DNA of 64,000 nt, taken from the NCBI GenBank assembly GCA_011037195.1, contig JAAEAF010000649.1:62001-126000 (forward strand), written 5' to 3'. Positions 1 to 11,153 of the stretch are shown in pieces; the first letter of the stretch is position 1; each line of letters starts with the position of its first letter. A model generated the notes under the pieces. The model was not told where the DNA came from, searched no databases, and saw nothing but the letters and a program-made list of their open reading frames with translations. The stretch is from Triatoma infestans. Lineage: Eukaryota > Arthropoda > Insecta > Hemiptera > Reduviidae. Position numbers and translations under genes: made by a program.

Positions 1-617
1 ACACAATATATTATATGTGTATAATATATAAGTTATAAACGAGTGGCCAGCCTTAAAAATGTCAAAACTTTAAAGTTCTTATAGCAATAAATACGTTATA
101 TCAAAGGATTGAAGTAGGTTTTGTTACATAGGGAAATTATTGGTAAGATCTTCTTGACTGTAAAATCCGTGCATTGTTCTTATTTTTATCAATCATATTC
201 AACAAACATTACACCACACTCAGCAATAAATTATGCTAATTATTCACCAAGAACTTGTTTAAAACTACTTTATTTGAGGATGCAGTAAATCATAAGCTCA
301 TTAAAGTAAAAACATAGTCTATTTTTTAGGCGGGTTTTACGTGTCCAACTACCAATCAGGTATCGTGGATGGATGGAGGCGGATAGCAAATATACTTTAC
401 TTTATATAACTCATACTAATACATCAAATAAAATCCAAGGCCCATCAAAAGTTCATTATTAATACATAAACCAAAATCATAGTCAGTTTTTGACTTGTGG
501 TATAATAAGGCTGGCCAAACATGCTTTTATATTCGTAGATTTTTTCAAATAAATAAATAAATATAAATATAAATATATAAAATTATTCTTATTAATAATA
601 AGTTTTATATTTTTCAC
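1..617 (-). other. Intron (left part of window), AT-rich with a SINE tail
   Basis: This is intron sequence downstream of the last visible exon. About 309-450 carries the tail half of the third SINE family described at 5834-6045 (shared motifs TATTTTTTAGGCGG, CATACTTTACTTTATAT-like stretch, AATCCAAGGCC), without a recognisable tRNA-like head. I see nothing coding here. Confidence 0.6.
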
Positions 618-793
618 CTGGTTCTCGCACCAAACTGGGTGTCACTTAGTGCCTGATGTGCCATTCCAACAATTTCAGCATCTTTCCATATATGAACAAC
701 AAATGGATCTTGTGAATTTTGTAACAATGATACCACATTCTCATTCAATGGATCCATGTTTTTCATCAACCACTGGGCTGCTGAATAGTCTAC
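618..793 (-). CDS. zip: Myosin II motor exon, [20 protein letters not shown]
   Basis: This 176-bp exon (phase 0 in, phase 2 out) encodes [40 protein letters not shown] and [18 protein letters not shown], plus AG of an Arg codon. It is the lower 50K segment leading into loop 2. The acceptor is TTTATAG and the donor GTGAAA, the weakest donor seen in this gene. The next exon (expected to begin the KGMFRTV segment) would lie to the left of the window. Confidence 0.96.
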
Positions 794-1752
794 CTATAAA
801 TAAATTTGTATTTGTTAAATGCCATCCTAGATGTCATTTAGGAGTGTGTAAATCTATAGATGTCTATAGCGACTAAATCTATTAAGACTCTAGTGAGTTT
901 CAGTATTTGAATATATAGGGCGGTTTGTAATGTAGTCTATGATTAAGGATGAATATATGGGTGGTGGTGAGCTCAAGTTCCTCAGTGGGTATATAAACCC
1001 AAGTAGCTGTACATATAATCTACCTCTTCAGGCCTCATGTATCTTATGTGAAGGGTGGGAATCTGTGAATATATTTGTTATTAAGCGTGACTGCCGTGAT
1101 CCTTGAAAAGTGGTTAGCCCATTTCGCTTCAGGGTTTTCAGCCATTTTACTTCAACATAAAAATAATATATTTTATTCTGTCCATAGTGTTTGGTCCTTT
1201 TAACCATTTCTAATTATGTTTTCTAGAGAGCGCTGACTTTAAAGCTTTACTCTCATAAATGCCACTTTGCTACGTTCGGAGATTCCACCGACTAATAATA
1301 CTATTACTAAATGTAAAAAAAAAAAAAAAAAAAAAAATCAAGCAGTGTTTGAGAAAACAATAAGAGAAAAATGTGTGACATTATCAAACTAGATTCTATA
1401 TTTGAATAGACTTATTTTACATTTCTTTTTTATAACAAGATTTCTATTTTCCTTAAAATTTTCTATAGTTATATTAAGGAAGTGCAGACCGTATTTGAAG
1501 CGTAGCGTATATTTTATCTAGGAACACACTGAAATCTTGAAATCTCAATTTCAATAATTTGTAACGACCGTAGTGTACTTTCTCTTACAGCCGTAAAAGA
1601 AAATAATAAGAAAAAAAAAATCTTATTGTCAACAATCTCTAGAAATGATATCTTAAGTAAAATTAAATCCGTAGAAATTTCAAAAAGCAATTCAAGTTCT
1701 CCTGAAACATATTAAAAATTTTTTCATTAAAAAAAATTTATACTTTACTTAC
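794..1752 (-). other. Intron, 959 bp, no recognised element
   Basis: AT-rich intron between the 1753-1917 and 618-793 exons. It holds an A-rich run near 1315-1337. A short scrap near 1570-1600 (ACTTTCTCTTAC) resembles the inverted-repeat end of the Rep-A family. No open frame matches a known protein. Confidence 0.7.
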
Positions 1753-1917
1753 TTTTCCTGCATAATGGACAATAGCAAAATCGGCAACACCTCTAAAATC
1801 AGTTTTGAGAAATTTCGGATGAACACTATGTGCTCCAACCAGCTTTTCAACAAAAGTTTTGTCTGTGGCTTTTGGAAACCAACATTCTTCATCTAATAAC
1901 GCCATAACACCCATTGG
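1753..1917 (-). CDS. zip: Myosin II motor exon, [20 protein letters not shown]
   Basis: This 165-bp exon (55 residues, phase 0 at both ends) encodes [40 protein letters not shown] and [15 protein letters not shown]. It forms part of the lower 50K subdomain that contributes to the actin-binding face. The acceptor is ATGATTTCAG and the donor GTAAGT, the strongest donor consensus in the gene. Confidence 0.97.
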
Positions 1918-2034
1918 CTGAAATCATTAAATTGAATATTTTATTAATTAACTAACATGATTTTATAAAGCAGCAAACTAATTTAATATACACATTAAAC
2001 CTAAAAAGTAAATTTTAAGTACTATAAGTAATCA

Positions 2035-2211
<177 letters not shown>

Positions 2212-3128
2212 CTAAAAACACATATTCAAATAGAATTAGAAAATTAATGTTTAAATAAATAATAAATATCTTTTATGATATTTTTTTTTTCATTAAATCC
2301 AAATTAACATTTTTTTTTTTTAAATAGCTTTTATTTACATAAAACATCAATAAATCAATAAAAATCCATTTCTGCACATTATTTTTATCCCCCCCCCCCC
2401 CAATATATAAAATGTAAAAGAAAAGAAGAGCACCAAAATAAATTGATTTTATCTCATGTACAGTTTCTGCATCTTTAACTTTTGCCCATGAACTAAAATT
2501 ATTCAATAAGTAAATTCCTTAAATTGGAATGTGTTGCCAATTTTCTTTTCTTCCTTATTTCAAACATGAGAAAATTATACATATTTACTTTATACACACT
2601 AAAATTATTTAGGAATTTGAAAGCTCTAGTTCAATTTTAAGAATGGCTTAATGTTAGGAATTAATCTGAAAGAGTTATCGTAAAAAGTTACTCAGGCCTA
2701 ATTCATATCCGAAGCAATGTAATAATTTTTTATTCTTTTAATTTACAATTCAACTAAAATGCAGTCTATAATTCTATATTATATAATGCCAATTTTAAAT
2801 AACTAACCATTAAAAAAGCTATTAATCAAGAACACTAACCCTTAACTGCTTTCCATACTTTTTGTGCGCATGTGAATAGTTTGGGTATTATACAGTTATG
2901 AAGAATGCTATAATTAGTTAAATCAAATTTGTACAATACAAATTTGATTTAAATTCAAGTTATCTGACATAATATATTCATGTAGTAATTCGAACATATA
3001 TTTCATTACAAAACCCTTACGATTAAAAAAATACTATTTATCTTGAAAATCAATTTTTTTGTTTCCTATCGAAGCAGATATTTTGGTTGATTAGCTAACA
3101 CAAAACCTATATTATCTTCAAACATTAC
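2212..3128 (-). other. Intron, 917 bp, no recognised element
   Basis: AT-rich intron with a poly-C tract at about 2390-2401 (poly-G on the coding strand). A small inverted AT-rich repeat lies near 2920-2955. No gene or full transposable element is recognised. Confidence 0.7.
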
Positions 3129-3281
3129 CTCGAATATTTCAAATCCAGCCATATCAAGGATGCCAATAAAAGATGCACCTTGCCTTTTCGTTCGATCTAA
3201 AGATCTATTGATTCTGTTCACTAACCATCGGAACATTCTTTCATAGCAAGCTTTAGAAATGGCTTCCACAGCAAATTCAAC
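3129..3281 (-). CDS. zip: Myosin II motor exon with switch II (DMAGFEIFE)
   Basis: This 153-bp exon (51 residues, phase 0 at both ends) encodes [40 protein letters not shown] and [17 protein letters not shown] is switch II, whose Asp, Gly and Glu sense the gamma-phosphate and couple hydrolysis to lever movement. [14 protein letters not shown] is typical of non-muscle myosin. The acceptor is GTTATTTTCAG and the donor GTAATG. Confidence 0.97.
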
Positions 3282-4067
3282 CTGAAAATAACATAAATAT
3301 CATTTACAGCTACAGTTTAAAAGATGAAAATGTTATTTACTTATTTACAATCTATTATTACTATTATTTCTAATTTAAAAGTTAATGATCTAGGAGAAGT
3401 CACTTAGGGCAAGTCCAAATGGACAGTTTTTATACACCTTTAAGAAATTTTTTTTTTCCGCGGAAGGTGAATAAATATAACTTTCTCTATTTTCTAGTGG
3501 GGTTAACACTTTTTGAAATTGAACATATGTAAACTAACGTTGGTTGCTCAAGAGCTGTCATGTTGGTTCTTCCTCAATGACAGCCCTTAAGTCATGAACT
3601 ACTGTTTTGTATTTTAAACAAATGTATATATATTTTATATATACTTAGTTTAAAATAAATATATTCTACATCTATAAACAAGTAAGCTATTTCTTGATCC
3701 GCCAACGATCACGACTTTGGTCACGTTTTTGTGAAATGGTTAATATTGCAAATTAAACTGGACGGATTTTCAGGCGGCTTGCACTTTGACACAGAATTCT
3801 CTTGAAAATATTAAGAGAGGTGAGGGGTTAGGTGCCGAAAGCGCCAAAGTCCCTACCTGAATGTTGGGCGCAGGTCAGGGCGCCAAAGGCGACAGAGAGA
3901 GGGCGCCGAGGAAGCAGAACCCCTAGTTGTTCTATAAATATAAACAACTATGCTGTGTCACGATTTTGTTAAATGCGTGAATATTGAAAATTCAACTAGA
4001 CGGATTTTGAAGCGGTTAGCACCATTTGGCAAAGAATTTTCTTGAGTATGTTAAGAGGGCTACCCGC

Positions 4068-4482
4068 GCAAGGGGTATCTGTTGCATGCAGTTACTTGAT
4101 TACGGGTTACCACAGCTCAGTTCTCCATGCACTTCGTCACTTAAACTACATACACTCTACACATTACAGACAAGGACAAACACAGTACACAAACTAGGGT
4201 CTCCGTCCTTAGTTAATTGGCGTAAGCTAAGGGAGAGGGAAGGCATTAGGCTCAGTGGTAGCGCGCTGGACTAGTAACTGGAGGTCCCGGGTTCGAATCC
4301 AGCATGCTGCTGCCCTTAGATTTTCTCTTCCTAGGAGCCTCTACAACTCACTGTCCGGTGATGAGCAGTGTTGTCTGCAGCTAGGGAACACTGCTTGGAG
4401 ACCGGTAGTGCACTGAGAAGGTTCCAGGGGCACAATAGATCTTTCAGATCGCAGTGCGATTATCCCCTATAACAATCTACAA
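4068..4482 (+). mobile_element. tRNA-derived SINE, family 1, long composite form
   Basis: A tRNA-like block near 4240-4310 has an A box (TTAGGCTCAGTGGTAGCGCG-type) and a perfect B box (GGTTCGAATCC). It is followed by a conserved body (TTCTCTTCCTAGGAGCC, CACTGTCCGGTGATG, GCAGTGCACTGAGAAGG) and the tail TAACAATCTACAA. About 170 bp upstream of the tRNA-like block (from GCAAGGGGTATCTGTTGCA) is shared with the copies at 18705 and 49797, so it belongs to the repeat unit and is not flank. Confidence 0.85.
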
Positions 4483-4810
4483 TGGGTGAGGGGTTTTCTG
4501 GAGAACTTTTAGGGGGTGAGACCCCACCCGGATGATTTGGGTATGGCAAATAATATTTTAACAGAAATTATTTATAAAAAAAGTGCTACACATACAAAAA
4601 TTCCTCATTTTTAAATCGTATTTAGGTAAAGTCATTAAATGCAGTAAGGTAAAGTCGTGTGAGTTTACCAGATTTATTTCAAGATTTGTTAAAAGCGACC
4701 CTTCTTAAGGACCCGCTAAGCTGCCGTATTAGGCAGCTGTTGTCATTAGAATATAATACAATTATAGGAGTAAGGGATTGGGCGCCGAAGGCACTAAGAG
4801 AATCCGTCTA

Positions 4811-4860
<50 letters not shown>

Positions 4861-4867
4861 GGGGGGG
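4811..4867. repeat. Microsatellite (AT)n (GT)n followed by a G run
   Basis: Alternating AT from 4811, then about 16 GT units to 4857, then nine G residues. Open frames through it are artefacts of the repeat. Confidence 0.95.
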
Positions 4868-5436
4868 CAGTATACATTATAAATCGTTGTGACGCGACAC
4901 TAAGGACCACTGGTCAATGTTTTAGAATGTCTGCTGTATTAGGCATGGTACAAGTTTTTTCAAGCAAATGTATGCGCTTCTTTTTAAATTGTGTAGATGT
5001 TGAAGAAGTCAGAGCTTGCTTTCTTATTCATGCTTTGTTTCGTTTAATTGTAATTTTTCATTTTTGTCTCTTTTAAATAGATGCCTATAGCTGTATGGAT
5101 TTTGTAAATAGCTGAGTTTGGTTCAGAAATGTCCGAGCAGTAGACCTTATAAAGCTTTGGATTCACGGTTGTACCTTACGTCATCCGCTACTATTTGTTT
5201 TTTGTTCTGAAAGTTTTCTTGACTCTTTTCTGGAATGTTCAATGGTTCAAGAAGATCTTGTTATTTGAGTAACATATTACGAGAATTTGTGCATCTGGGT
5301 TTATTAAACATTTGGAATTCACTCTGTATTCGGAGTACGTCAAGAAATGTTTCCATCGAAATCATCTATATAGTTGAGCCAAATGAAATCGTGTTTTCTA
5401 TAACAAAAAAAGTAAAAATAGTAAAGAAAAACTAAC

Positions 5437-5651
5437 CTGTTCTTTTGTTTGTGCTTTCGTAACGAAATCCCTTCCAACCTTTATTCTTGGCCTGAGAAAT
5501 GCTTTTGTCATTTCAGTAATGGATAAACCAAGAAGATGTGCTATTTTTTGAGCAACTGTATTATCTGGCAATGTAGCTTGATCACTATTACGTTCTTGTC
5601 TAAATTGCATGCTTCCGAACAACATCACAGCGCTTACAATCCGGAAAAGAG
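5437..5651 (-). CDS. zip: Myosin II motor exon, LFRIVSAVMLFGSMQF
   Basis: This 215-bp exon (phase 1 in, phase 0 out) encodes LFRIVSAVMLFGSMQFRQER, NSDQATLPDNTVAQKIAHLL and RPRIKVGRDFVTKAQTKEQ. It belongs to the upper 50K subdomain, including the cardiomyopathy-loop neighbourhood near RPRIKVG that touches actin. The acceptor is TTATTTTCCAG and the donor GTTAGT. All borders restore the frame with neighbouring exons. Confidence 0.97.
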
Positions 5652-5833
5652 CTGGAAAATAATTGAATAAAATAATTAACAAAAAATAAAGACAAATTGA
5701 TTTGAAAAATAAAGGTCGATTCTATAAATGCTAAAGCAAAAGTCCCTTCAAAGTTAAGTTATTACATTTATAAAGTAGACTCAAGATCATTTCATACTTT
5801 ACGAATCGTTAATGTCAAGTCCAATAAAGTAAA

Positions 5834-6045
5834 AGTAAAAAAAAAAAAAAAATGCCTATTTTTTCAGCAGCTTTTACGTCCAATCCGATGTTATGAACCG
5901 AGGGGGATAGCATACATACTTTACTATATGTTACTCATGTTAATACATTAAAGAAAATCTAAGGCCTGACCGGGAATCGAACCCAGTACCACAAGACACC
6001 TTAGCTTGGCGACTCTAACCACATAGGTTACTCTGGCGCCACCCA
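5834..6045 (-). mobile_element. tRNA-derived SINE, family 3
   Basis: Read on the minus strand, it starts with a tRNA-like head: GTGGTTAGAGTCGCC near the A box and GGTTCGATTCC as the B box. A body with AAGTATGTATGCTATCC follows, then an A/T tail ending near an A-rich run at 5838-5852 on the plus strand. Related copies are at 32272-32466 and, tail only, about 309-450. Confidence 0.75.
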
Positions 6046-6797
6046 TTGATGAAAGTATTGCTGTATACATTTTGATGGAAAGTTCACACTCTAGGTAAGT
6101 GAAACTTCAATTGAAGTTAGAAATTCCCAAAAATAAGTTTTGACTTGACGTAATTTTGACTATTGACGAACTATTTTGCAAAAAATTGTATTCTAAGATT
6201 CAAAGCAGGCAAAGCTTCCAGAACATTTTACTATAAGTTTTATTTCTACGCGCCCATAGAGCGCTTAGCACAAGTATCAAATCCTTTGACGGTAACTTTT
6301 CGAGTGCTTTCCCCATTGATTTCGCCTTCTATAGTTAGAAACAATGGAACGATGGTAGAGCCCCTACTGGTGAAGTTTCTCTTCTTCCTTGATCTTAAAA
6401 TAAAAATTTAGAAAGCAGCTGATTAAGTCAAAAATTCTTTTGAAGAAACCCCAACTTCCCATGATTCTGACAACGTTTATGTTACCGATAATGGAACCAA
6501 TCACAAATTATTCAAAATTATAATTATAAAATATATTAATTGCCACACAGCAATTAATACACTTTGTATCGTTTCTTATTTATTAAACTGTCCTCATTAA
6601 TTAATATTAACACCAACAAACAGACATTATACAGGAAAATAATAATAATGTTCAAATTAACTTGTGTTTTTTAAATTCAAGCTTTTATGAAATTAAAGCA
6701 AAATATAATGTTAAATGATGTGAGAAATAACGTGAACAATTTATAGATTTTTTTTAAATTGATAATAATAAAAATCTATAGTTGAACAAAATCTTAC

Positions 6798-6941
6798 CAG
6801 AAAGATCTTCCGTACTCATACCCATGATGGACATTGCTGAAACAGTGGCCTGAAACTCTGCCGCGTCATCAACACCTGGCACTTGAACCATTCCGTTTGT
6901 TAAGAAGTGATAATGTTTCGGATCTTCCAATATGAATTCTT
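6798..6941 (-). CDS. zip: Myosin II motor exon, EFILEDPKHYHFLTNG
   Basis: This 144-bp exon (phase 1 in, phase 1 out) encodes EFILEDPKHYHFLTNG, then VPGVDDAAEFQATVSAMSIM and GMSTEDLSG. This is the upper 50K subdomain segment that follows switch I in class II myosins. The acceptor is TTACTGCAG and the donor GTAAGA. Sequence and length fit the family with no gap. Confidence 0.97.
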
Positions 6942-8432
6942 CTGCAGTAACATAAGTTAATTTTTATAGAAAAACAGCAAATATAAATTAACAATAATCA
7001 AAATTCAATTTAACTGAACAAAGTAACTTAAATGAATATTAATAGAATTAAAAAACAAAAAATGAGTAGAAAAAAATAGATTCGAATATGCTTACATATT
7101 ATTTTAAAGATATTTGCTTTTATAAATAATATCGGAAATGCTTTAAGGTTTATAATAGAATTCTCAAGAAATGCTAGTTTTTGGAGGAATACAAATTTTA
7201 GTTAGAATTCTAGATTTTGTAGAACACTTGTTTTCTAAGTTGATACCGCGTCCGTGGTTTGCTAGAAACCTATGTTTTGCCCATTTTGGAATGAGCTTCT
7301 TCAGGGCCGCCTTGAAAGCAAATGGAGCAAACCATTACCATTAAAAGATCATACTAGGTTCTAATCACAAATCGCATATAAATAAACATGGAACAAAAAA
7401 ATAAACATGAAAAGGATGGAAAGGCAAAAACTTACATTGTGATTTAAACACTGAATAATTGGTCAATCAGTAATATGCAATTAGTAAATGACAAAGTGTC
7501 CCATTGAAAATCTGTGAAACACTCATGAACATTCGGTTTTGCCCTGCAATAATTAATACTCTTTTTCCGGCAGACGGTTTTCCATTGCCGTAGAATACTT
7601 TTTTCATTTTTTATGTTTCTATTATAATTTCTTTTCAAATAAAGTATTATTACTATTATTATTTTTTTTTTTTTTATGGACCACTCGTAAGAAAGTCAAT
7701 TATTCCTATTCTCAAATTATGATTGGCAATTATCCTTAAAATCGGATTTTTTTTCCTAATCCCAAGAATCATTATTCCAGGAAAATGTTCAAATAAAAAT
7801 GCTAGGGCAATGTAAATAAGTAAGTTTCAAGAAACATCATGAGAGCTGTTTTCGTGAAAAATCGCGAACAACTATAAAAATTCAAAGTTGTTTCCCAGTT
7901 GACGGATTTAGAAACCTTGTGTCGGATCCCAAACGAATATAAAATTGAGCTAACTTCTTCTTCCTGATTCTTCGATGTTTTGTTCACACTTACTCTCATA
8001 CCAATTATTTTTTACTCAAAGAATTCAAAATATTTCCGATGAAAGCTGGAGATGGAAAATTTGACACGTTCCTTATACTTTCTTTTTATAGCAGTAAAAG
8101 AAAAAAGAAATAAGCATTCTTTAATACATTTGTGGCTTATTAGAAAAAATGCCTTAGTGCTTCTGAGCAAGCTTTAATAAATCGTTAACAACTTTAGTTA
8201 TAAAAAAAAAAAATAAATAGTTCACATGATTACTTCCAAATATCAAATCCAGCCTGACAGAACATTTAACATAGTTCGACCTCGTTACCTGTGTTCTTCC
8301 CATTTCTCAGCTTATTTTTTTTCGTCCAAGATAGTTTAATTACAACAGTATGCATTTCTGATGTGACTCAGTGTTAACTGAACTTAAAACAAATGGATTT
8401 ATATAATTGTTGAAATAAATTTTTTGACTAAC
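6942..8432 (-). other. Intron, 1491 bp, no recognised gene
   Basis: AT-rich intron. The stretch 8045-8110 (ATTTGACACGTTCC, then TACTTTC and a GTAAAAGAAAA tract) looks like a decayed Rep-A end. The segment 7240-7330 is slightly GC-richer and unidentified. Short open frames here have no recognisable similarity. Confidence 0.6.
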
Positions 8433-8595
8433 TTCTTTGTTCTGATGAAGCACCAGCTAAGAGTTGATAAAATATGTGGAAAGTCCTTTCATCCTTAGCT
8501 TGTCTTATTGCTCTAGATTTTTCTAATAAATAAGTTTCAATGTTTGCTCCAGCTATATAACCACTAGCATCAAAGTTTATTCGAATAAATTTTCC
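8433..8595 (-). CDS. zip: Myosin II motor exon, [20 protein letters not shown]
   Basis: This 163-bp exon (phase 0 in, phase 1 out) begins [12 protein letters not shown], completing switch I, and continues through [20 protein letters not shown] to [16 protein letters not shown]. The stretch [20 protein letters not shown] is diagnostic of the non-muscle/smooth branch of class II myosins. The acceptor is TTTACTACAG and the donor GTTAGT. The last base joins AA of the next exon to make Lys. Confidence 0.97.
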
Positions 8596-8613
8596 CTGTA
8601 GTAAAATTTGTCA

Positions 8614-8799
<186 letters not shown>

Positions 8800-9269
8800 T
8801 TAATTATGTAAAGGATTATAAACAATGTTAAAACTTAAAACTATAAACAAAAAAAATATGTTCTCTCTATTAGTTAAAAAACTTCATTTCAACAAATTCA
8901 TGCTTAGCTTTACATGCACAAACTAGTCATTCAAAAACTATATAACCAAAGAAGTAATAATAAAATAAAATTATAAAATAATTAATTTCTTATGTAAATT
9001 AACATTCATATATAATTCAAAGAAAATACAAGATCAGCACTACTTATCTAATCTTACTGCCAAACTTACCTTCCTTCAGAAAAAAAAATAACGGGTTATA
9101 ATTTAATATTTTATTACCTATATAGAATTTTTGTTACAGAAGAGAGATCATTTCGACGTTTGTATTTATTATTTACCCATATAAAAATAATTAAAAACTA
9201 TAAAAATGAATAAACAAAAAAAAAAAAACTAACACACCCACACACAATTAACTCTAAATAATAACATAC

Positions 9270-9284
9270 CGCAAAGTTTGTCGG
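9270..9284 (-). CDS. zip: Candidate loop-1 microexon of 15 nt (PTNFA)
   Basis: A 15-nt phase-0 segment encodes PTNFA. It is flanked by acceptor CCAAAATCAG and donor GTATGT, which is the same donor hexamer as the upstream P-loop exon. The minus strand upstream is T-rich and free of AG for about 75 nt. It sits 482 bp upstream of the GELEQQ exon in the loop-1 intron. Inclusion alone, or together with the 24-nt candidate, keeps the frame. Evidence is from splice signals and position only. Confidence 0.5.
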
Positions 9285-10599
9285 CTGATTTTGGAGCATG
9301 TAACAAAAGATAAAACAGAAACAAAAAAATAAGGAAACAATATAAATTTTAAATAATTAAAACTTAAGTAATAATTTTAAACTTTATTTATACTATATTA
9401 CTTATAATACTTTTATGGTAGCATGCACTGAAGAATATAAGAATATCTGGAAGATCAATTGGGTCCCTGGTGATGAAGTGGGGTGATTATGTTTCGAAAT
9501 ATTTTTAACGTTATATAATAAGATAATAAGAAAGCAACGTTTATATCAGAATCTGTACAAAGAGCATTCTTCAACTTTATTTTATTGAATGAAATTTAAA
9601 ATACAATAATTTAAACAAAGAAAGTTTGAATGCAATGAAAAAAAAAACAACGAATTAAGAACATTCCATAGATAACAGTAATTCAACTGTTGACTAAGGA
9701 ATTAATAAAATAGAAAAGTGGAACAATAGCAGCATTCAGATTCTTTGGGGATTTTATAAGTTCGCATACTTTCACAATTTTGATAGTGGTAACCTTGAAG
9801 ATGTACATCGGAAGATAATTCCTTAAAGGTATCTACCTCTTAGTAAACTGTCAGACCTGTACCTTTTTTAGTGGATGCAAGTATTATGCTCGCAAACGTT
9901 TCTTCTAGTTTGAAGAGTAATTTTCGTTGTAAGTTGGAATTGGAATTCTCTCTCAAAATACCCTTAGCTTATTTTGCAGATATAGCTAAGATATGTGAAG
10001 CTACATTCGGAAAAATATGAGCCCATTTTATCAGGCACATTAACAATAAAAGCCGAAGTAGGTTTTATAATAACCAGGAGAAAAGAAAAAAAAAATCTAT
10101 AAAAGAATGTATTAAAAACAAGATATTCCTGAGTACTAACCCATCCAACAAATAAAATAGATATAATTACGAGAGACAAAAAGCATTAAAGGCATCAACA
10201 AAGAGAGAAAATGGATATAAAGGGCATCGAAGGATGAAGATGGAGGAAGAATACAAGTAGTCGTTGTAAGAAGGAATGGAGGCAGGTTGAACTATGTGCT
10301 AAGCAACCTCCCCCCCCCCCGCAGAGAAACACGGGCGCTACCATCATAAATATCGAACCCTCGACCCCCCACGAAACCATTCCCCAGTTCATGAGTACGG
10401 AGCTTAGCTCACGGTCCTGAGGTCCCATTTAAGCCCCAAATACCCACCTTAAAGGCCCGAATTGGTCACAGGCTCGATCACATACAGGCGCCAATCTGCA
10501 CATGGCCTACGGCTTTACTACATCCTCCTGCATCTAGACCAAGAGGGTATTCCTTATACCTGAGGAGGAAGAATACAGAAAAAAGTGTTTACTCAGGAA

Positions 10600-10760
10600 A
10601 TAGAAGTACAAGGCGAAAAGAGAGACCTAAAAATTATGGGAGTGAAAAGATGGAAAATCGAGATAGCCAAAGTCGACAAAAATGGTAGAAAGTTGTTCAG
10701 AGAAGAAAGCCCAATATGACTTGAGCACTGCTAGGAAGTACAAGAAAGGGAATTAATGTG
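10600..10760 (+). pseudogene. Possible non-LTR retrotransposon C-terminal scrap
   Basis: One frame reads RWKIEIAKVDKNGRKLFREE, followed by stops. This resembles the RW..(E)IA.D...WR..V.EA pattern at the very C-terminus of many insect LINE polyproteins. The match is short and the flanks are unreadable, so the assignment is tentative. Confidence 0.3.
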
Positions 10761-11129
10761 CTCTACTAGTTAGCAAAAAAAAATAAAAATAAATAATTAA
10801 GTTGTTAAATTCGTCCCTAAAATAAATCAGTGAGATGAGATTATTTTTTTGTTTAGTTTGTGAAAATTGGTTGAATCAGTAGAAAGGATTTTTAATATTC
10901 TGAGGAGTTTTCAAGTAAAGGCACGAATTTTAATATTCTTAAGGATTTTCATGTCTTTGCAGAATAAGGGTAGTATCTTTAGTGTATCATTCAACTTTAA
11001 TTATTTAGATAAGTGCGCAATGAATTACAATATTTTCACGGAAAACGTCTTGTGAGGAAAAAAAAGAAAGAAAGAAAACAGAATGTCTTTGTACAAATTC
11101 CAGCAAAGGAGAGAGTGCATTATACTTAC

Positions 11130-11153
11130 AATGATGAGAGCTTGGTTTTGGGC
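11130..11153 (-). CDS. zip: Candidate loop-1 microexon of 24 nt (AQNQALII)
   Basis: A 24-nt phase-0 segment encodes AQNQALII. It is followed by a near-ideal donor, GTAAGTAT, and preceded by ATACCAG. Upstream on the minus strand there is no AG for about 100 nt, and a strong pyrimidine tract lies about 70-100 nt away, as for exons with a distant branch point. It lies in the intron that splits loop 1, between SATPHT and GELEQQ, so inclusion adds eight residues without shifting frame. This is inferred from splice signals and context only; there is no transcript evidence, and a chance arrangement remains possible. Confidence 0.5.

Larger units (their letters stand above)
3282..5436 (-). other. Intron, 2155 bp, holding a SINE and microsatellite
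   Basis: Contains the composite SINE at 4068-4482 and the dinucleotide repeat at 4811-4867. Two related AT-rich stretches around 3690-3800 and 3960-4040 share CACGATTTTGTTAAATG-like and GACGGATTTT motifs, probably parts of one diverged repeat. The rest is unremarkable. Confidence 0.6.

Noticed and set aside
4239..4312. tRNA gene at the SINE head (also at 18897, 49997, 63220)
   Set aside because: The A and B boxes are present, but the 3' half does not fold back into an acceptor stem and the same SINE body follows every time. These are SINE promoters, not tRNA genes.
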